NCBI RefSeq assembly: GCF_000421765.1
Contig: NZ_ATXQ01000001.1
Coordinates: 496,001 to 560,000, forward strand
Direction: 5' to 3'
Source: Denitrificimonas caeni DSM 24390
GTDB lineage: Bacteria; Pseudomonadota; Gammaproteobacteria; Pseudomonadales; Pseudomonadaceae
Length of the DNA stretch: 64,000 nucleotides
Shown here: one piece after another, positions 19,409 to 31,029 of the stretch
How positions within the stretch are numbered: position 1 is the stretch's first letter
Layout: each line of letters begins with the position of its first letter
Notes under the pieces: model-generated
What the model saw: the letters and a program-made list of their open reading frames with translations, nothing else
What the model was told of the DNA's origin: nothing
Database searches by the model: none
Made by a program: the position numbers and the translations under genes

Positions 19409-20037
19409 AACTGAACTATTTATTAGGCGCACTGTTCTTGTGCGCCGCACAACTGGTCTCGGCAGCGGTGTACACCTACATTGATGCCAATGGTGAGCGA
19501 GTTTTTACTGACAAACCGCCCAAAAACCAGCGTACTGAAATCATCCACATCGCTCCACCCAATCAAATAGCCCCACCGCTAGCGATGAAACCACCGCCTG
19601 TATATCAAGCCGACCCTGAGCCCTTAGCTGTGCAGTACCAGGTGCTGCGCATTTTAGTACCAGAACCTAACGCCACCCTGCGTGCTAACGACCGCCAACT
19701 GATCGTTACTGTCAGCAGTGAGCCGGCGTTGCTTGCTGGTCACCATTACCGCTTGATTTTAGATGGCGAGCCGGTCGGTGATCCAAGTCGCAGCCCAGTG
19801 TTCCCTCTAAGTGAGATTGATCGCGGCACCCACCAACTGGCCGTTGAAATTATCAATGAGAAGGGCGCAGTCCTGGAACGCACACCCTCGCAGCCTTTTC
19901 ATTTACGGCAAATTACCTTAAATGATAAGCGCCGTGTACGTCCGTGCGAAAAAGATGATTACGGTGTGCGCCCAGAATGCCCACTCAAAGACAAACCAAA
20001 AGAAAAGCGCTCGCTGATTCCTTTCTTGGGGCTTTAA
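19405..20037 (+). CDS. DUF4124 domain exported protein, second copy
   Basis: A 210-residue paralogue of the preceding gene. It has a signal peptide (about 1-21, ending VSA), a DUF4124 domain with VYTYIDANGERVFTDKPPK, a proline-rich linker and a C-terminal domain. Both paralogues share the phrase LRAND/LRANN near the middle and a similar LDGEPVG/IDGQAYG strand, showing descent from a tandem duplication. A basic tail rich in Lys and Cys (RPCEKDDYGVRPECP) is unique to this copy. Function unknown. Confidence 0.85.
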   Translation: MKLNYLLGALFLCAAQLVSAAVYTYIDANGERVFTDKPPKNQRTEIIHIAPPNQIAPPLAMKPPPVYQADPEPLAVQYQVLRILVPEPNATLRANDRQLIVTVSSEPALLAGHHYRLILDGEPVGDPSRSPVFPLSEIDRGTHQLAVEIINEKGAVLERTPSQPFHLRQITLNDKRRVRPCEKDDYGVRPECPLKDKPKEKRSLIPFLGL

Positions 20038-20138
20038 TGAGCAACTGATTGGCAGATGCACAGTCAGCAGAAACCTTTTATTTGCTGCGCTGCAATCCTC
20101 CTTGCTACAGTGCGCGGCATTTATTAAAGAGGACGGCT

Positions 20139-20909
20139 ATGCACGACCAACATTTTGACGATCTTGCGATTCGTTTTGCGCAGAAAATTTATGGCAGTAA
20201 TAAAGGTGCCATACGTTTAGCCGTATTGCAGACTGATCTCAATGAAGTACTGCCACAACGGCCATTGCGAGTGCTCGACATCGGCGCAGGTCTTGGTCAC
20301 ATGGCCTTATGGCTGGCACAGCAAGGGCATCAGGTCACTTTAGTTGAGCCTGCGCTGGCAATGCTAGAAGCGGCGCAACAGCGTTTCAGCGAGGCGCAGT
20401 GCCAAGCAACCTTTGTCCATGCCGACTGGCAAAACTTTGCTGAGCAAGAACATCGCCCTTATGATTTGGTTTTATGCCATGCCGTGCTTGAATGGCTGGC
20501 TGAACCAAGCGCTATTTTAACTGCTCTACACCGCCTCACTGCTACAGACGGCTGGCTCTCTCTGGCTTTTTACAATAAAGATGGCTTGATCTTACAAAAT
20601 CTGATTAAAGGCAATCTGCGTAAACTCAGCCAGCAGCGCTTCACTGGTGATGCAGGCGGTTTAACTCCGCAGCAACCGCTGGATCCTCGCGAACTGGCCG
20701 CTATCGTCGAACCTCTCTGGAAGATTCAGCAGCGCAGCGGCATTCGCGTCTTTCATGACTATATGCCACCGCAATTTCGTCAAAAAATTGCTCCAGAAGA
20801 ATTGCTCAGTACCGAATTAAGCTATCGCCGCCATCCTGCATTAGCGGGCTTAGGCCGCTATCTGCATTGGCTTTGCCAGCCACGCTCGATGGCAGTAGAC
20901 TGCAACTGA
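20139..20909 (+). CDS. cmoM: tRNA 5-carboxymethoxyuridine methyltransferase CmoM
   Basis: A 256-residue SAM-dependent methyltransferase that methylates the carboxyl group of cmo5U34 in tRNA wobble positions, forming mcmo5U. SAM motif I VLDIGAGLG is at residues 46-54. Acidic motif II (VEPALAML) follows, and LCHAVLEWLAEP is the motif IV region typical of CmoM (formerly SmtA). The frame is open further upstream, but AGAGGA lies just before the ATG at 20139 and the protein then begins MHDQHFDDLAIRFAQKIYG, matching the family. Confidence 0.9.
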   Translation: MHDQHFDDLAIRFAQKIYGSNKGAIRLAVLQTDLNEVLPQRPLRVLDIGAGLGHMALWLAQQGHQVTLVEPALAMLEAAQQRFSEAQCQATFVHADWQNFAEQEHRPYDLVLCHAVLEWLAEPSAILTALHRLTATDGWLSLAFYNKDGLILQNLIKGNLRKLSQQRFTGDAGGLTPQQPLDPRELAAIVEPLWKIQQRSGIRVFHDYMPPQFRQKIAPEELLSTELSYRRHPALAGLGRYLHWLCQPRSMAVDCN

Positions 20910-20933
20910 ACCCAGTCTCTTTGGAGGCATTGC

Positions 20934-21557
20934 ATGCTGCGTTATCTGCTACTTAGTACAGGAGCTATTCTGTTGTTTGGCTGCCAAGCCAACAATCCTT
21001 ATCAAGCGCAAGGCCTGCCTTTACCCGCTGCGCCTGCAGCGGCGGCAACGCATTTTGACAAAAGCGCCTACCCCGCAGTCACTGATAAAAAAACCTATAC
21101 TTACTGGTGCTGGAACGAACTCTCAACACAGTCTTTATACAGTGATGCAACACAATCTGTAGAGCGCCAAGCTTTAGCAGAGCAACTGGAACAATACGCT
21201 TTTCGACCAGCTTCCAGCAGCAATCCATGCGAGCTGACAATAACCATCAATAGCCAGTACGGTCAGCAAACTCGCCGTGATTATAGTAATTACCCATCAG
21301 CTCACTATGGCTACGGATACGGGCGAAGCCATGGTTACCATGATCGCTACCGTTACTCAGGAATCGGCATGGACTTCCCGATTATTCCACGCACATACAC
21401 CGAGCATTTCCAGCAGCTAACGCTGACCTTTACAGATGCTGAGAGCGGCCAAACAATCTGGCAAACTCAAAGCCAAATCACTAGCAATCAGCATGCTCAA
21501 ACTTCTGAAACAGCGCTACGCGAAGCGATAAACAAAATGCTCAAGGATTATCAGTAA
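20934..21557 (+). CDS. DUF4136 domain lipoprotein
   Basis: A 207-residue predicted lipoprotein. Its signal ends in lipobox LFGC (Cys17), followed by QANNPY, so outer-membrane sorting is likely. The DUF4136 region begins near DKKTYTYWCWNE, includes a Tyr/Gly/His-rich loop (YPSAHYGYGYGRSHGYHDRY) and ends with the conserved strand LTFTDAESGQTIWQTQSQ. The function of the family is unknown. It lies 24 bp after cmoM with its own GGAGG and probably shares its transcript. Confidence 0.82.
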   Translation: MLRYLLLSTGAILLFGCQANNPYQAQGLPLPAAPAAAATHFDKSAYPAVTDKKTYTYWCWNELSTQSLYSDATQSVERQALAEQLEQYAFRPASSSNPCELTITINSQYGQQTRRDYSNYPSAHYGYGYGRSHGYHDRYRYSGIGMDFPIIPRTYTEHFQQLTLTFTDAESGQTIWQTQSQITSNQHAQTSETALREAINKMLKDYQ

Positions 21558-21619
21558 GCAAAGTGCTGGGCTCTACAATCAGCAACTAAGTACTCGGATT
21601 CTTCTCGTTGTAATAATAA

Positions 21620-22441
21620 TTAGGCAACCACAAGCACATCACAAGGCGGCTTGCGCAAGTAGTGTATTGCCAGACTGCCGAGCAACTTCTGCGCGAGCAA
21701 ACTACGATTATGACGACCTAAAGCTAATAATAATGGGCTACGACGACGCGCCACCAGCTCTTTATCTAAGCTACCCGCCAACACTCCATGCACAACTTCA
21801 TGCGATACCTTTGGCCCGCCTTTAGGCAGTTGTGCAACTTCATCTTCAAGCAACTGCCCGATTAAACTGCGCTGCGTCTCTAAGTACTCAGCTACACGAT
21901 CAAGCTTAAGCTTAGGCCCTGGGTTAAAAATATTAACCGCATGCAAGCCTGCATCAGCGGGCAGCAAGTGATAGGCAGCATGCAAAGCTTGGCATGAAAT
22001 CAGTGACGAATCTAAAGCCACCACAGCCTCACGATAAGCACGCACATCAGAATTGACTGCTAATAAAACAGGAATCGTACAATCGCGAGCAATACGTTCA
22101 AGATTACTGCCTTTAAACAACTCTGGACGCGCTTTATGGTGCTGTCCAAGCACCAGCAAACTGTAGGTTTGTTCTTGCAAGAAGCTCAACACAGCATCAG
22201 CTGCTTTACCGTGCTGAAAATACACAGACACTTGTGAGGCTAAGGCTTCAGGCACACTTGCTCGCAACTGCGGCTCAAGCTTTTTTTGTATATCAATAAA
22301 GGCCTGCCTAGATGGTGAGTCTTCAACTACATGCAAAATACTGAGCTCAGCTTGATGCTGCTCTGCTAGCTGAACGGCGCGCTGCAAAGCAACATCAGCT
22401 TCCTTGCTTAAATCGTGGGCGATAAGAATTTTACTGTACAT
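21620..22441 (-). CDS. Tandem-domain universal stress protein
   Basis: A 273-residue cytoplasmic protein made of two UspA domains (about residues 1-140 and 145-273). The first starts KILIAHDLSKEADVALQRAV and contains VLGQHHKARPELFKGSNLERI, the nucleotide-binding loop region. The second ends with LALGRHNRSLLAQKLLGSLA and DVLVV. The frame extends 16 codons upstream, but AGAGG lies six bases before the ATG at 22441. Such UspE-like proteins support survival in stationary phase, anaerobiosis or oxidative stress. It lies downstream of a paralogue in the same direction. Confidence 0.87.
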   Translation of the reverse strand: MYSKILIAHDLSKEADVALQRAVQLAEQHQAELSILHVVEDSPSRQAFIDIQKKLEPQLRASVPEALASQVSVYFQHGKAADAVLSFLQEQTYSLLVLGQHHKARPELFKGSNLERIARDCTIPVLLAVNSDVRAYREAVVALDSSLISCQALHAAYHLLPADAGLHAVNIFNPGPKLKLDRVAEYLETQRSLIGQLLEDEVAQLPKGGPKVSHEVVHGVLAGSLDKELVARRRSPLLLALGRHNRSLLAQKLLGSLAIHYLRKPPCDVLVVA

Positions 22442-22542
22442 AGAAGACCTCTTTACTGATATTAACCGAGTCAGCCGCGGGTAAATCATATTGTTATTTT
22501 AGAATTATTTTGTCTTGCACAATAGTACTGCAATACCACGCT

Positions 22543-23352
22543 TTACTTCACTACCAACACATCGCAAGGCGGGTGTTCTAGGAAGTATTGCGCCAAACTG
22601 CCAAGCAGTGCATCTGCCAAAATGCCGCGACCATGTTTGCCGATGGCTAAGATCTGTGGCTTTTGCTCAGCAATCACTTGAGTCAAACAATTATGCAGTT
22701 CACCTTGGCGCAATTCATGGCTGATTTTCGGGCCTATCTCGGGCAACTTTGCACGTTCATCCAGCACTAACTGATCAAACAACGAAGTTTGCCAAGTGAT
22801 TTCTGAGTCGCTATCGCCACCATGCACTTCCGCCATTTCCAAAACATGTAAGGCATGAATTGTTGCTCGATGCGGCAGCAGCTTAAAGACATGATGCAAT
22901 GCATGACAGGCACACAAAGAAAAATCGAGCGGCACCAAAGCGTGCTGATAATCAGTCACTATGGGTTCAACCGCTAACAGCACCGGCACTGCACTGCGCT
23001 GTAAAACACGCTCTAAGGTTGTGCCTGAAAAATACTCAGCCGATTCTTGGTGATGATCACCCATCACGAGAAAGTCGACACTGTGCGCTTGCTGCGCTGC
23101 AACAATCGTCTGCGCAGGACGCCCCACTTTAATCAAAATCTGTGCGTTTTCAGCATGACAGTCTTCCAACTGCTGAGTGAGCAAAGCATCTGCGGCCAGC
23201 ATCTGCTTTTCTAAAACAGCCATTGGCAAATGATTTTCTAAAACGTAGAGGACACTCAAGCGCGCTTGGTGCTGCTTGGCCAACTGCACGCCTCGTTGCA
23301 GGGCGAGTGCAGCTTCTGCACTAAGGTCGTGGGCAACCATAATATGTTGCAT
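22543..23352 (-). CDS. Tandem-domain universal stress protein, paralogue
   Basis: A 269-residue two-domain UspA protein, closely similar in layout to its downstream neighbour: IMVAHDLSAEAALALQRGV at the start, VMGDHHQESAEYFSGTTLERV in domain one, and LAIGKHGRGILADALLGSLAQYFL with CDVLVV at the end. The two genes are a tandem duplication about 100 bp apart. The ATG is preceded by AAAGGAA. Its start lies only about 70 bp past the metY stop, right behind metY's terminator, so its promoter must overlap the terminator or it depends on readthrough. Confidence 0.87.
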   Translation of the reverse strand: MQHIMVAHDLSAEAALALQRGVQLAKQHQARLSVLYVLENHLPMAVLEKQMLAADALLTQQLEDCHAENAQILIKVGRPAQTIVAAQQAHSVDFLVMGDHHQESAEYFSGTTLERVLQRSAVPVLLAVEPIVTDYQHALVPLDFSLCACHALHHVFKLLPHRATIHALHVLEMAEVHGGDSDSEITWQTSLFDQLVLDERAKLPEIGPKISHELRQGELHNCLTQVIAEQKPQILAIGKHGRGILADALLGSLAQYFLEHPPCDVLVVK

Positions 23353-23376
23353 AAATGTGCATTCCTTTTAAAGACC

Positions 23377-23415
23377 AAAAAACAGTACGCCAACGGCACA
23401 TTCGTTGGCGTACTG
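23377..23415 (-). terminator. Rho-independent terminator after metY
   Basis: CAGTACGCCAACG (23383-23395) and CGTTGGCGTACTG (23403-23415) form a perfect 13-bp stem with a 7-nt loop, followed on the minus strand by six T. It starts 8 bp after the metY stop. Confidence 0.92.
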
Positions 23416-23422
23416 GGAGCCG

Positions 23423-24697
23423 TTAACGAGCAGCGTCGAGCGCTTGAGTTAAGTCAGCCAAAATATCATCAATGTGCTCAATACCAATCGATAGACGAAT
23501 CAAATCTAAGCTCACTCCAGCCTTAGCCATTTCATCTTCAGTCAGTTGGCGGTGCGTCGTGGTCGCAGGGTGGCACGCCAATGATTTTGCATCACCAATA
23601 TTGACTAATCGGTAGAGCAATTGCAGCGCATCAATAAACTTAGCGCCAGCCGCTTGGCCACCTTTAATGCCAAAGCACAAAATTGATGACGGTTTACCGC
23701 CCATGTATTTTTGCGCTAAAGCGTGATCTGGGTGACTCGGCAAACCCGCGTACTGCACCCACTCAACTTGTTCATGCGCATCTAAAAACTCAGCGACCTT
23801 TTGTGCATTCTCACAATGACGCTCCATACGCAAAGACAATGTTTCCATGCCTTGCATAATTAAAAACGCATTAAAAGGTGATAGCGCTGCGCCCATGTTA
23901 CGTAACGGCACGACGCGGCAGCGGCCAATAAAGGCGGCAGGGCCAAAGGCTTCGGTATACACCACGCCGTGATACGACACATCAGGCGTGTTTAATAATG
24001 GAAAACGTTCTTTATGCTCAGCCCATGGGAATTTACCTGAATCAACAATCGCGCCAGCGATGGTGGTGCCGTGACCGCCCATGTACTTAGTCAGCGCATG
24101 CACAACAATGTCTGCACCATAATCAAATGGACGACACAATACTGGCGTTGCCACAGTGTTATCGACAATCAACGGCACGCCATGGCGGTGTGCGGCATCG
24201 GCCAGCGCTTGAATATCAACGATATTGCCGGCTGGGTTACCAATACTTTCACAAAATACCGCTTTGGTTTTGCTATCAATTAGCTTTTCCAATGCAGCAA
24301 TGTCATCGTGTGGAGCAAAACGTACTTCGAGGCCTTGGCGCGGCAAGGTATGGGCAAACAGGTTGTAAGTCCCGCCATACAACTTCGCCACTGAAACAAT
24401 GTTATCGCCCGCTTCAGCAATGGTTTGAATGGTCGCGGTAATGGCGGCCATGCCAGATGCCATAGCCAGCGCCGCAACACCGCCCTCTAAAGCAGCCACA
24501 CGCTTCTCTAAAATATCGTTGGTTGGGTTAGTGATACGGGTATAGATATTACCTGGCACTTTCAAATCAAATAAGTCAGCACCGTGCTGAGTATCGTCAA
24601 AAGTGTAAGAAGTGGTTTGATAAATAGGTACAGCAGCTGATTTAGTGGTCGGATCAGATTTGTAACCGACGTGGATCGCAATCGTTTCTGGTTTCAT
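23423..24697 (-). CDS. metY: O-acetylhomoserine aminocarboxypropyltransferase (sulfhydrylase)
   Basis: A 424-residue PLP enzyme of the Cys/Met metabolism family. It makes homocysteine from O-acetylhomoserine and sulfide, feeding methionine synthesis. The PLP lysine is in HALTKYMGGHGTT (Lys204), with Asp179 (VDNT) contacting the cofactor ring nitrogen. The phosphate-binding SGMAAI is near residue 81. The length (about 425) and YTRITNPTNDILEKRVAALEGG favour MetY over the shorter MetB, MetC or MetZ (about 390-400). Confidence 0.9.
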   Translation of the reverse strand: MKPETIAIHVGYKSDPTTKSAAVPIYQTTSYTFDDTQHGADLFDLKVPGNIYTRITNPTNDILEKRVAALEGGVAALAMASGMAAITATIQTIAEAGDNIVSVAKLYGGTYNLFAHTLPRQGLEVRFAPHDDIAALEKLIDSKTKAVFCESIGNPAGNIVDIQALADAAHRHGVPLIVDNTVATPVLCRPFDYGADIVVHALTKYMGGHGTTIAGAIVDSGKFPWAEHKERFPLLNTPDVSYHGVVYTEAFGPAAFIGRCRVVPLRNMGAALSPFNAFLIMQGMETLSLRMERHCENAQKVAEFLDAHEQVEWVQYAGLPSHPDHALAQKYMGGKPSSILCFGIKGGQAAGAKFIDALQLLYRLVNIGDAKSLACHPATTTHRQLTEDEMAKAGVSLDLIRLSIGIEHIDDILADLTQALDAAR

Positions 24698-24842
24698 TAC
24701 TCTTACTCAATACGGGTTAAAAACGTTGGTGCAAAGCATGCCCAGCCAACCGAGCAGGGTCAAGCACAACACCGCTAGATGTCTTCTAAAACAAGATCTG
24801 TGCACAATACCTATTCTTACCACAATAACTTAGAGCGCGGAC

Positions 24843-25610
24843 ATGACTTGGCGTTACATTATCAAACAGTTGGCCTTTCCGCCCAGCAGCTTACTATTGT
24901 TGCTAGTTTTGAGCTTTGTTCTACGCAAACGCTGGCCAAAAACTGCCACAGCAAGCTTTCTTATCGCGATTAGCGGACTTTATTTAATGAGTCTACCGAT
25001 TACCGCTGAGTATGCCGCGCGTACTCTGGAAACGGAAGCAGCCCTAACCATAGAGCAATGGCCAACCTTGCAACAACATGCCGACGTGATTGTCGTGCTT
25101 GGTGGTGGCCGTGAGGTCAATGATCCTGCGTGGCAAGGCGATCAACCTTCCTTAATGGCCATGCAACGTCTACGTTACGCCGCACGTTTAGCCAAAGCCT
25201 CAAAATTACCTGTACTGATCAGTGGCGGCTTACACTTTGGCCAACCACCCAGCGAAGCTCAACTGATGGCCGATAGCTTGCAGCAAGACTTTGGCGTACG
25301 CGCAGACTGGCTTGAAGGTGAAAGCCGCACCACTTGGGAAAATGCCGAACTCAGTGCCAAGATCCTGCAAGCGCAAGGCATTAATCGCGTAGTACTGGTT
25401 ACTAATGCTTGGCACATGCCGCGCTCGCGCTGGAGTTTTGAGCAGTTTGATTTTGAGGTTGTCAGCGCACCGGTTGGCTTTTTAAGCGTCGCCAACGGCC
25501 GCCCATTAAACGGCTGGTTGCCCGAAAGCAAAGCGATGTGGCAAAACACCACACTACTTAATGAAGCCATTGGCGCAACACTTTATCCTTTATTTTATAG
25601 CACACCCTAG
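24843..25610 (+). CDS. YdcF/ElyC-type (DUF218) envelope protein
   Basis: A 255-residue inner-membrane protein. Two N-terminal hydrophobic helices (about residues 13-27 and 34-55) are followed by a periplasmic DUF218 domain with VIVVLGGGREVND, RLRYAARLAKASKLPVLISGG, EGESRTTWENAE and NAWHMPRS. E. coli ElyC and SanA of this family affect peptidoglycan and envelope integrity. The enzymatic reaction is unknown. It is divergent from metY and followed by leuS after 170 bp. Confidence 0.85.
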   Translation: MTWRYIIKQLAFPPSSLLLLLVLSFVLRKRWPKTATASFLIAISGLYLMSLPITAEYAARTLETEAALTIEQWPTLQQHADVIVVLGGGREVNDPAWQGDQPSLMAMQRLRYAARLAKASKLPVLISGGLHFGQPPSEAQLMADSLQQDFGVRADWLEGESRTTWENAELSAKILQAQGINRVVLVTNAWHMPRSRWSFEQFDFEVVSAPVGFLSVANGRPLNGWLPESKAMWQNTTLLNEAIGATLYPLFYSTP

Positions 25611-25769
25611 TACAACAAGTAGAAGCGCTCAGGTTGCAGACTGCAAGTATCAGCTGTTCATACAAATTTAGATGGCGTTTCCCTCCTTGCGCTCGCCTCA
25701 TGTATGCTAGGCAGATATTTTTCATTGATGGGCTGCGGCGCATCATTCTTCTGACTTTCTTGACGATAA

Positions 25770-28400
<2,631 letters not shown>

Positions 28401-28425
28401 TTGAGTTATGCTTTTTACTCACCCC

Positions 28426-28452
28426 TGTCTAACCTCACAACGAGGTTAGACA
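28426..28452 (+). other. Intercistronic hairpin between leuS and lptE
   Basis: TGTCTAACCTC and GAGGTTAGACA form a perfect 11-bp stem with a 5-nt loop, directly before the lptE ribosome binding site (AGAGGA). No T-run follows, so it is not a classical terminator. It may stabilise or process the mRNA, or partly attenuate readthrough. Confidence 0.6.
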
Positions 28453-28465
28453 CAGAGGACATACC

Positions 28466-29068
28466 ATGCTGAAACGTTCTATTACTGTACTGGGTCTGGC
28501 TTTTTTAATGACCGCTTGCGGCTTCCACTTACGCGGCACCGGTACCACACAAATGGCCCTCAACGAGCTGAACTTCACTGCCCGTGATGCACTTAGTCCT
28601 CTGGGTAAGATGGTCAAAGAAAGTCTGGTCAATAATAAAGTACAGGTTTCTAGTAGCGCTCCTTTTACGCTCTACGTCGGCCCTGAAGAAACCACACAAC
28701 GTACCGCTAGTTTCACCGCTGGCACGCGCAGCGCTGAGTACACCCTGACCACTGCAGTCAGCTATGAGCTACGCTCTGGCAAGCTTCCGACGCTGTTGCA
28801 AGACCGCATTGAAGTACAGCGTACCTATGCGCATAACCAGAACAACGTCACCGGCTCAGGCCAAGAAGAGGCCTTGTTGCGCGAAGAAATGCGCCGTGAC
28901 TTAGTCATGCAGCTGATGATGCGTTTGCAAGCCGTCACGCCAACTCAGCTCGAAGCCTTAAAAGAACAAGCACAGCGCAAAGCACAAGCGGAAGCCGATG
29001 CGCGTGAAGCAGCGATTCGTGCGCAGCAGTTCGATGAGCCACAACAATCACCGATCTCTTTGCCTTAA
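28466..29068 (+). CDS. lptE: LPS-assembly lipoprotein LptE
   Basis: A 200-residue outer-membrane lipoprotein that plugs the LptD barrel and helps insert lipopolysaccharide into the outer leaflet. The lipobox is LMTAC with Cys18, followed by GFHLRG, the hallmark of LptE. The C-terminal ~40 residues are a charged Ala/Gln/Glu-rich helix (ALKEQAQRKAQAEADAREAA), longer than in E. coli and usual for Pseudomonas. Confidence 0.93.
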   Translation: MLKRSITVLGLAFLMTACGFHLRGTGTTQMALNELNFTARDALSPLGKMVKESLVNNKVQVSSSAPFTLYVGPEETTQRTASFTAGTRSAEYTLTTAVSYELRSGKLPTLLQDRIEVQRTYAHNQNNVTGSGQEEALLREEMRRDLVMQLMMRLQAVTPTQLEALKEQAQRKAQAEADAREAAIRAQQFDEPQQSPISLP

Positions 29069-29073
29069 TGATA

Positions 29074-29099
29074 ATGGGCCTTGCCTAGCTAAGGCCCAT
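29074..29099 (+). other. Intercistronic hairpin between lptE and holA
   Basis: ATGGGCCTT (29074-29082) and AAGGCCCAT (29091-29099) make a perfect 9-bp stem with an 8-nt loop, starting just past the lptE stop and ending about 12 bp before the holA ATG. No T-run follows. It resembles the leuS-lptE hairpin in position. Confidence 0.6.
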
Positions 29100-29110
29100 A
29101 TCTTGCTCTC

Positions 29111-30142
29111 ATGCGCATTTATCCTGAAAAACTCCCCGCTCAACTGAAGCAGGCTTTACAGCCTATTTATGTCGTCAGTAGCGATGATCCATTATTGGCC
29201 CAAGAAGCCAGCGATGCGATCCGTAGTGCCTGCCGTCAAGCCGATTATTCAGAGCGGCAAGTGTTTCATGTCGAACGTGGTTTCGATTGGAATATCATTC
29301 GCGAGGCCAATGCGAGTCTGTCCTTGTTCGCAGAAAAGCGCTTATTAGAATTACGCATTAACTCAGGCAAGCCAGGCGACCAAGGCAGCGCCGTGCTCTT
29401 GGAATATTTAGCCCGCCCTGCTGAAGACACAGTGCTGATTATTAATGTGCCTCGCCTCGACAGCAGCACCTTAAAAACCAAATGGGTTAAAGCGCTAATG
29501 GACAGCCCGTTATGCGCTTTTATTCAGCTGCCGACTATCAGTATTGAGCAACTGCCGCAGTGGATTAACCAGCGTCTTGCTCAGCAAGGCCTTAGCGCTG
29601 ATCCTGACGCGATTGATTTAATCGTCGCACGCACTGAAGGCAATTTACTGGCAGCCGTACAAGAAATCGAAAAGCTCAAACTAATCAGCAGCAGCACTCA
29701 CCTTGACTTAGACAGCATCCAAGCCAGCATTGCCGATAGCGCCCGTTACGATGTGTTTGGCTTAGTCGATGCTGCGCTCAGCGGTGATGCCGAGCGCAGC
29801 TTGCGTGTGTTAGCTGGCTTGCGCAGCGAAGGTGTAGAAATCCCTATTATTCTTTGGGCCGTTGCTCGCGATATACGGCAACTGGCGACCCTCGCGCAGC
29901 AGGTCAGCGCAGGTGTGCCAATGGATCGTGCGCTATCGAAAATATGGCCAGCGCCGCGCAAACCTTTATTCAGCAAAGCACTCAAACGTCTCAGCGGTCA
30001 GCAATGGCAGCTACTCCTCAAAGAGGCGCAGTTGATTGACGAGCAGAGCAAAGGCCAAGCCATCGGCAGCCCATGGCTGGGTATGACCTCACTTATCGCT
30101 CGCATGGCAGGCGTTCGCTTACCCACTCTCCCGAGTCTGTAG
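29111..30142 (+). CDS. holA: DNA polymerase III delta subunit
   Basis: A 343-residue AAA+-fold clamp-loader subunit. HolA opens the beta clamp during loading and does not hydrolyse ATP. The N-terminal part PIYVVSSDDPLLAQEASDAIR and the central ARTEGNLLAAVQEIEKLKLI are typical, and the C-terminal collar domain is complete. It sits 42 bp after lptE, the standard order. Confidence 0.95.
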   Translation: MRIYPEKLPAQLKQALQPIYVVSSDDPLLAQEASDAIRSACRQADYSERQVFHVERGFDWNIIREANASLSLFAEKRLLELRINSGKPGDQGSAVLLEYLARPAEDTVLIINVPRLDSSTLKTKWVKALMDSPLCAFIQLPTISIEQLPQWINQRLAQQGLSADPDAIDLIVARTEGNLLAAVQEIEKLKLISSSTHLDLDSIQASIADSARYDVFGLVDAALSGDAERSLRVLAGLRSEGVEIPIILWAVARDIRQLATLAQQVSAGVPMDRALSKIWPAPRKPLFSKALKRLSGQQWQLLLKEAQLIDEQSKGQAIGSPWLGMTSLIARMAGVRLPTLPSL

Positions 30143-30208
30143 TGGATAGCAGGCGAAGCTTGAGCACTTTTTTGCTAAACTAATCAGCTTGTTTATCGGA
30201 GCAGCCGA

Positions 30209-31021
30209 ATGTCGGACATCTATCAACACCGTGCGCGCAAGCGTTTTGGTCAAAACTTCTTACACGACTCAGGCGTGATTGACCGTATTATTCGTGCTAT
30301 CTCTCCTAAAGCAGGCGAGCGCCTCTTAGAAATCGGCCCAGGCCAAGGTGCTTTAACTGACAGTTTAGTCAATAGCGCTGCCCAGCTTGACGTGATCGAA
30401 ATTGATCGTGATTTAGTCCAGATACTCACTGAGAGATTTGCGCTGAATACTAACTTCACTCTGCATGAAGGCGATGCGCTGAAGTTTGACTTCGCCCGTC
30501 TCAATGCCGAGCCAAGCAGTCTGCGTGTGGTCGGCAATCTGCCCTACAATATTTCTACGCCACTGATTTTCCATCTATTAAACAATGCTCATTTAGTGCG
30601 CGATATGCACTTTATGCTGCAAAAAGAAGTGGTCGAGCGTATGGCTGCTAAGCCAGGCGGTGGTGATTGGGGCCGCTTATCCATCATGGTGCAATACCAT
30701 TGCCGTGTTGAGCATTTATTTAACGTGGGGCCTGGCTCGTTTAGTCCGCCACCTAAAGTGGACTCAGCGATTGTGCGCTTAACGCCTTATGCGCAGTTAC
30801 CGCATCCAGCCAAAGATGCGCGTGCACTGGATCGTGTCGTGCGCGAAGCTTTTAATCAGCGTCGTAAAACGCTACGTAACACCTTAAAAAACATCTTATC
30901 TGCCGAAGCCATTGAAGCCGCTGGCGTGGATGGCAGCTTACGTCCTGAGCAACTGGATATTGCCGCATTTGTTCGCTTAGCTGACCAACTGTCTGCGCAG
31001 CAAGCTGCAGAATTATATTGA
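30209..31021 (+). CDS. rsmA: 16S rRNA dimethyltransferase RsmA (KsgA)
   Basis: A 270-residue enzyme that dimethylates two adjacent adenines at the 3' end of 16S rRNA, a late 30S-assembly checkpoint. FGQNFLHD opens the protein, [11 protein letters not shown] is SAM motif I (about 40-50), and NLPYNIS (from Asn110) is the catalytic motif IV. The C-terminal RNA-binding lobe ([16 protein letters not shown]) is intact. It is followed by apaG, apaH and glpE, an order known in Pseudomonas. Confidence 0.97.
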   Translation: MSDIYQHRARKRFGQNFLHDSGVIDRIIRAISPKAGERLLEIGPGQGALTDSLVNSAAQLDVIEIDRDLVQILTERFALNTNFTLHEGDALKFDFARLNAEPSSLRVVGNLPYNISTPLIFHLLNNAHLVRDMHFMLQKEVVERMAAKPGGGDWGRLSIMVQYHCRVEHLFNVGPGSFSPPPKVDSAIVRLTPYAQLPHPAKDARALDRVVREAFNQRRKTLRNTLKNILSAEAIEAAGVDGSLRPEQLDIAAFVRLADQLSAQQAAELY

Positions 31022-31029
31022 GAAACACT

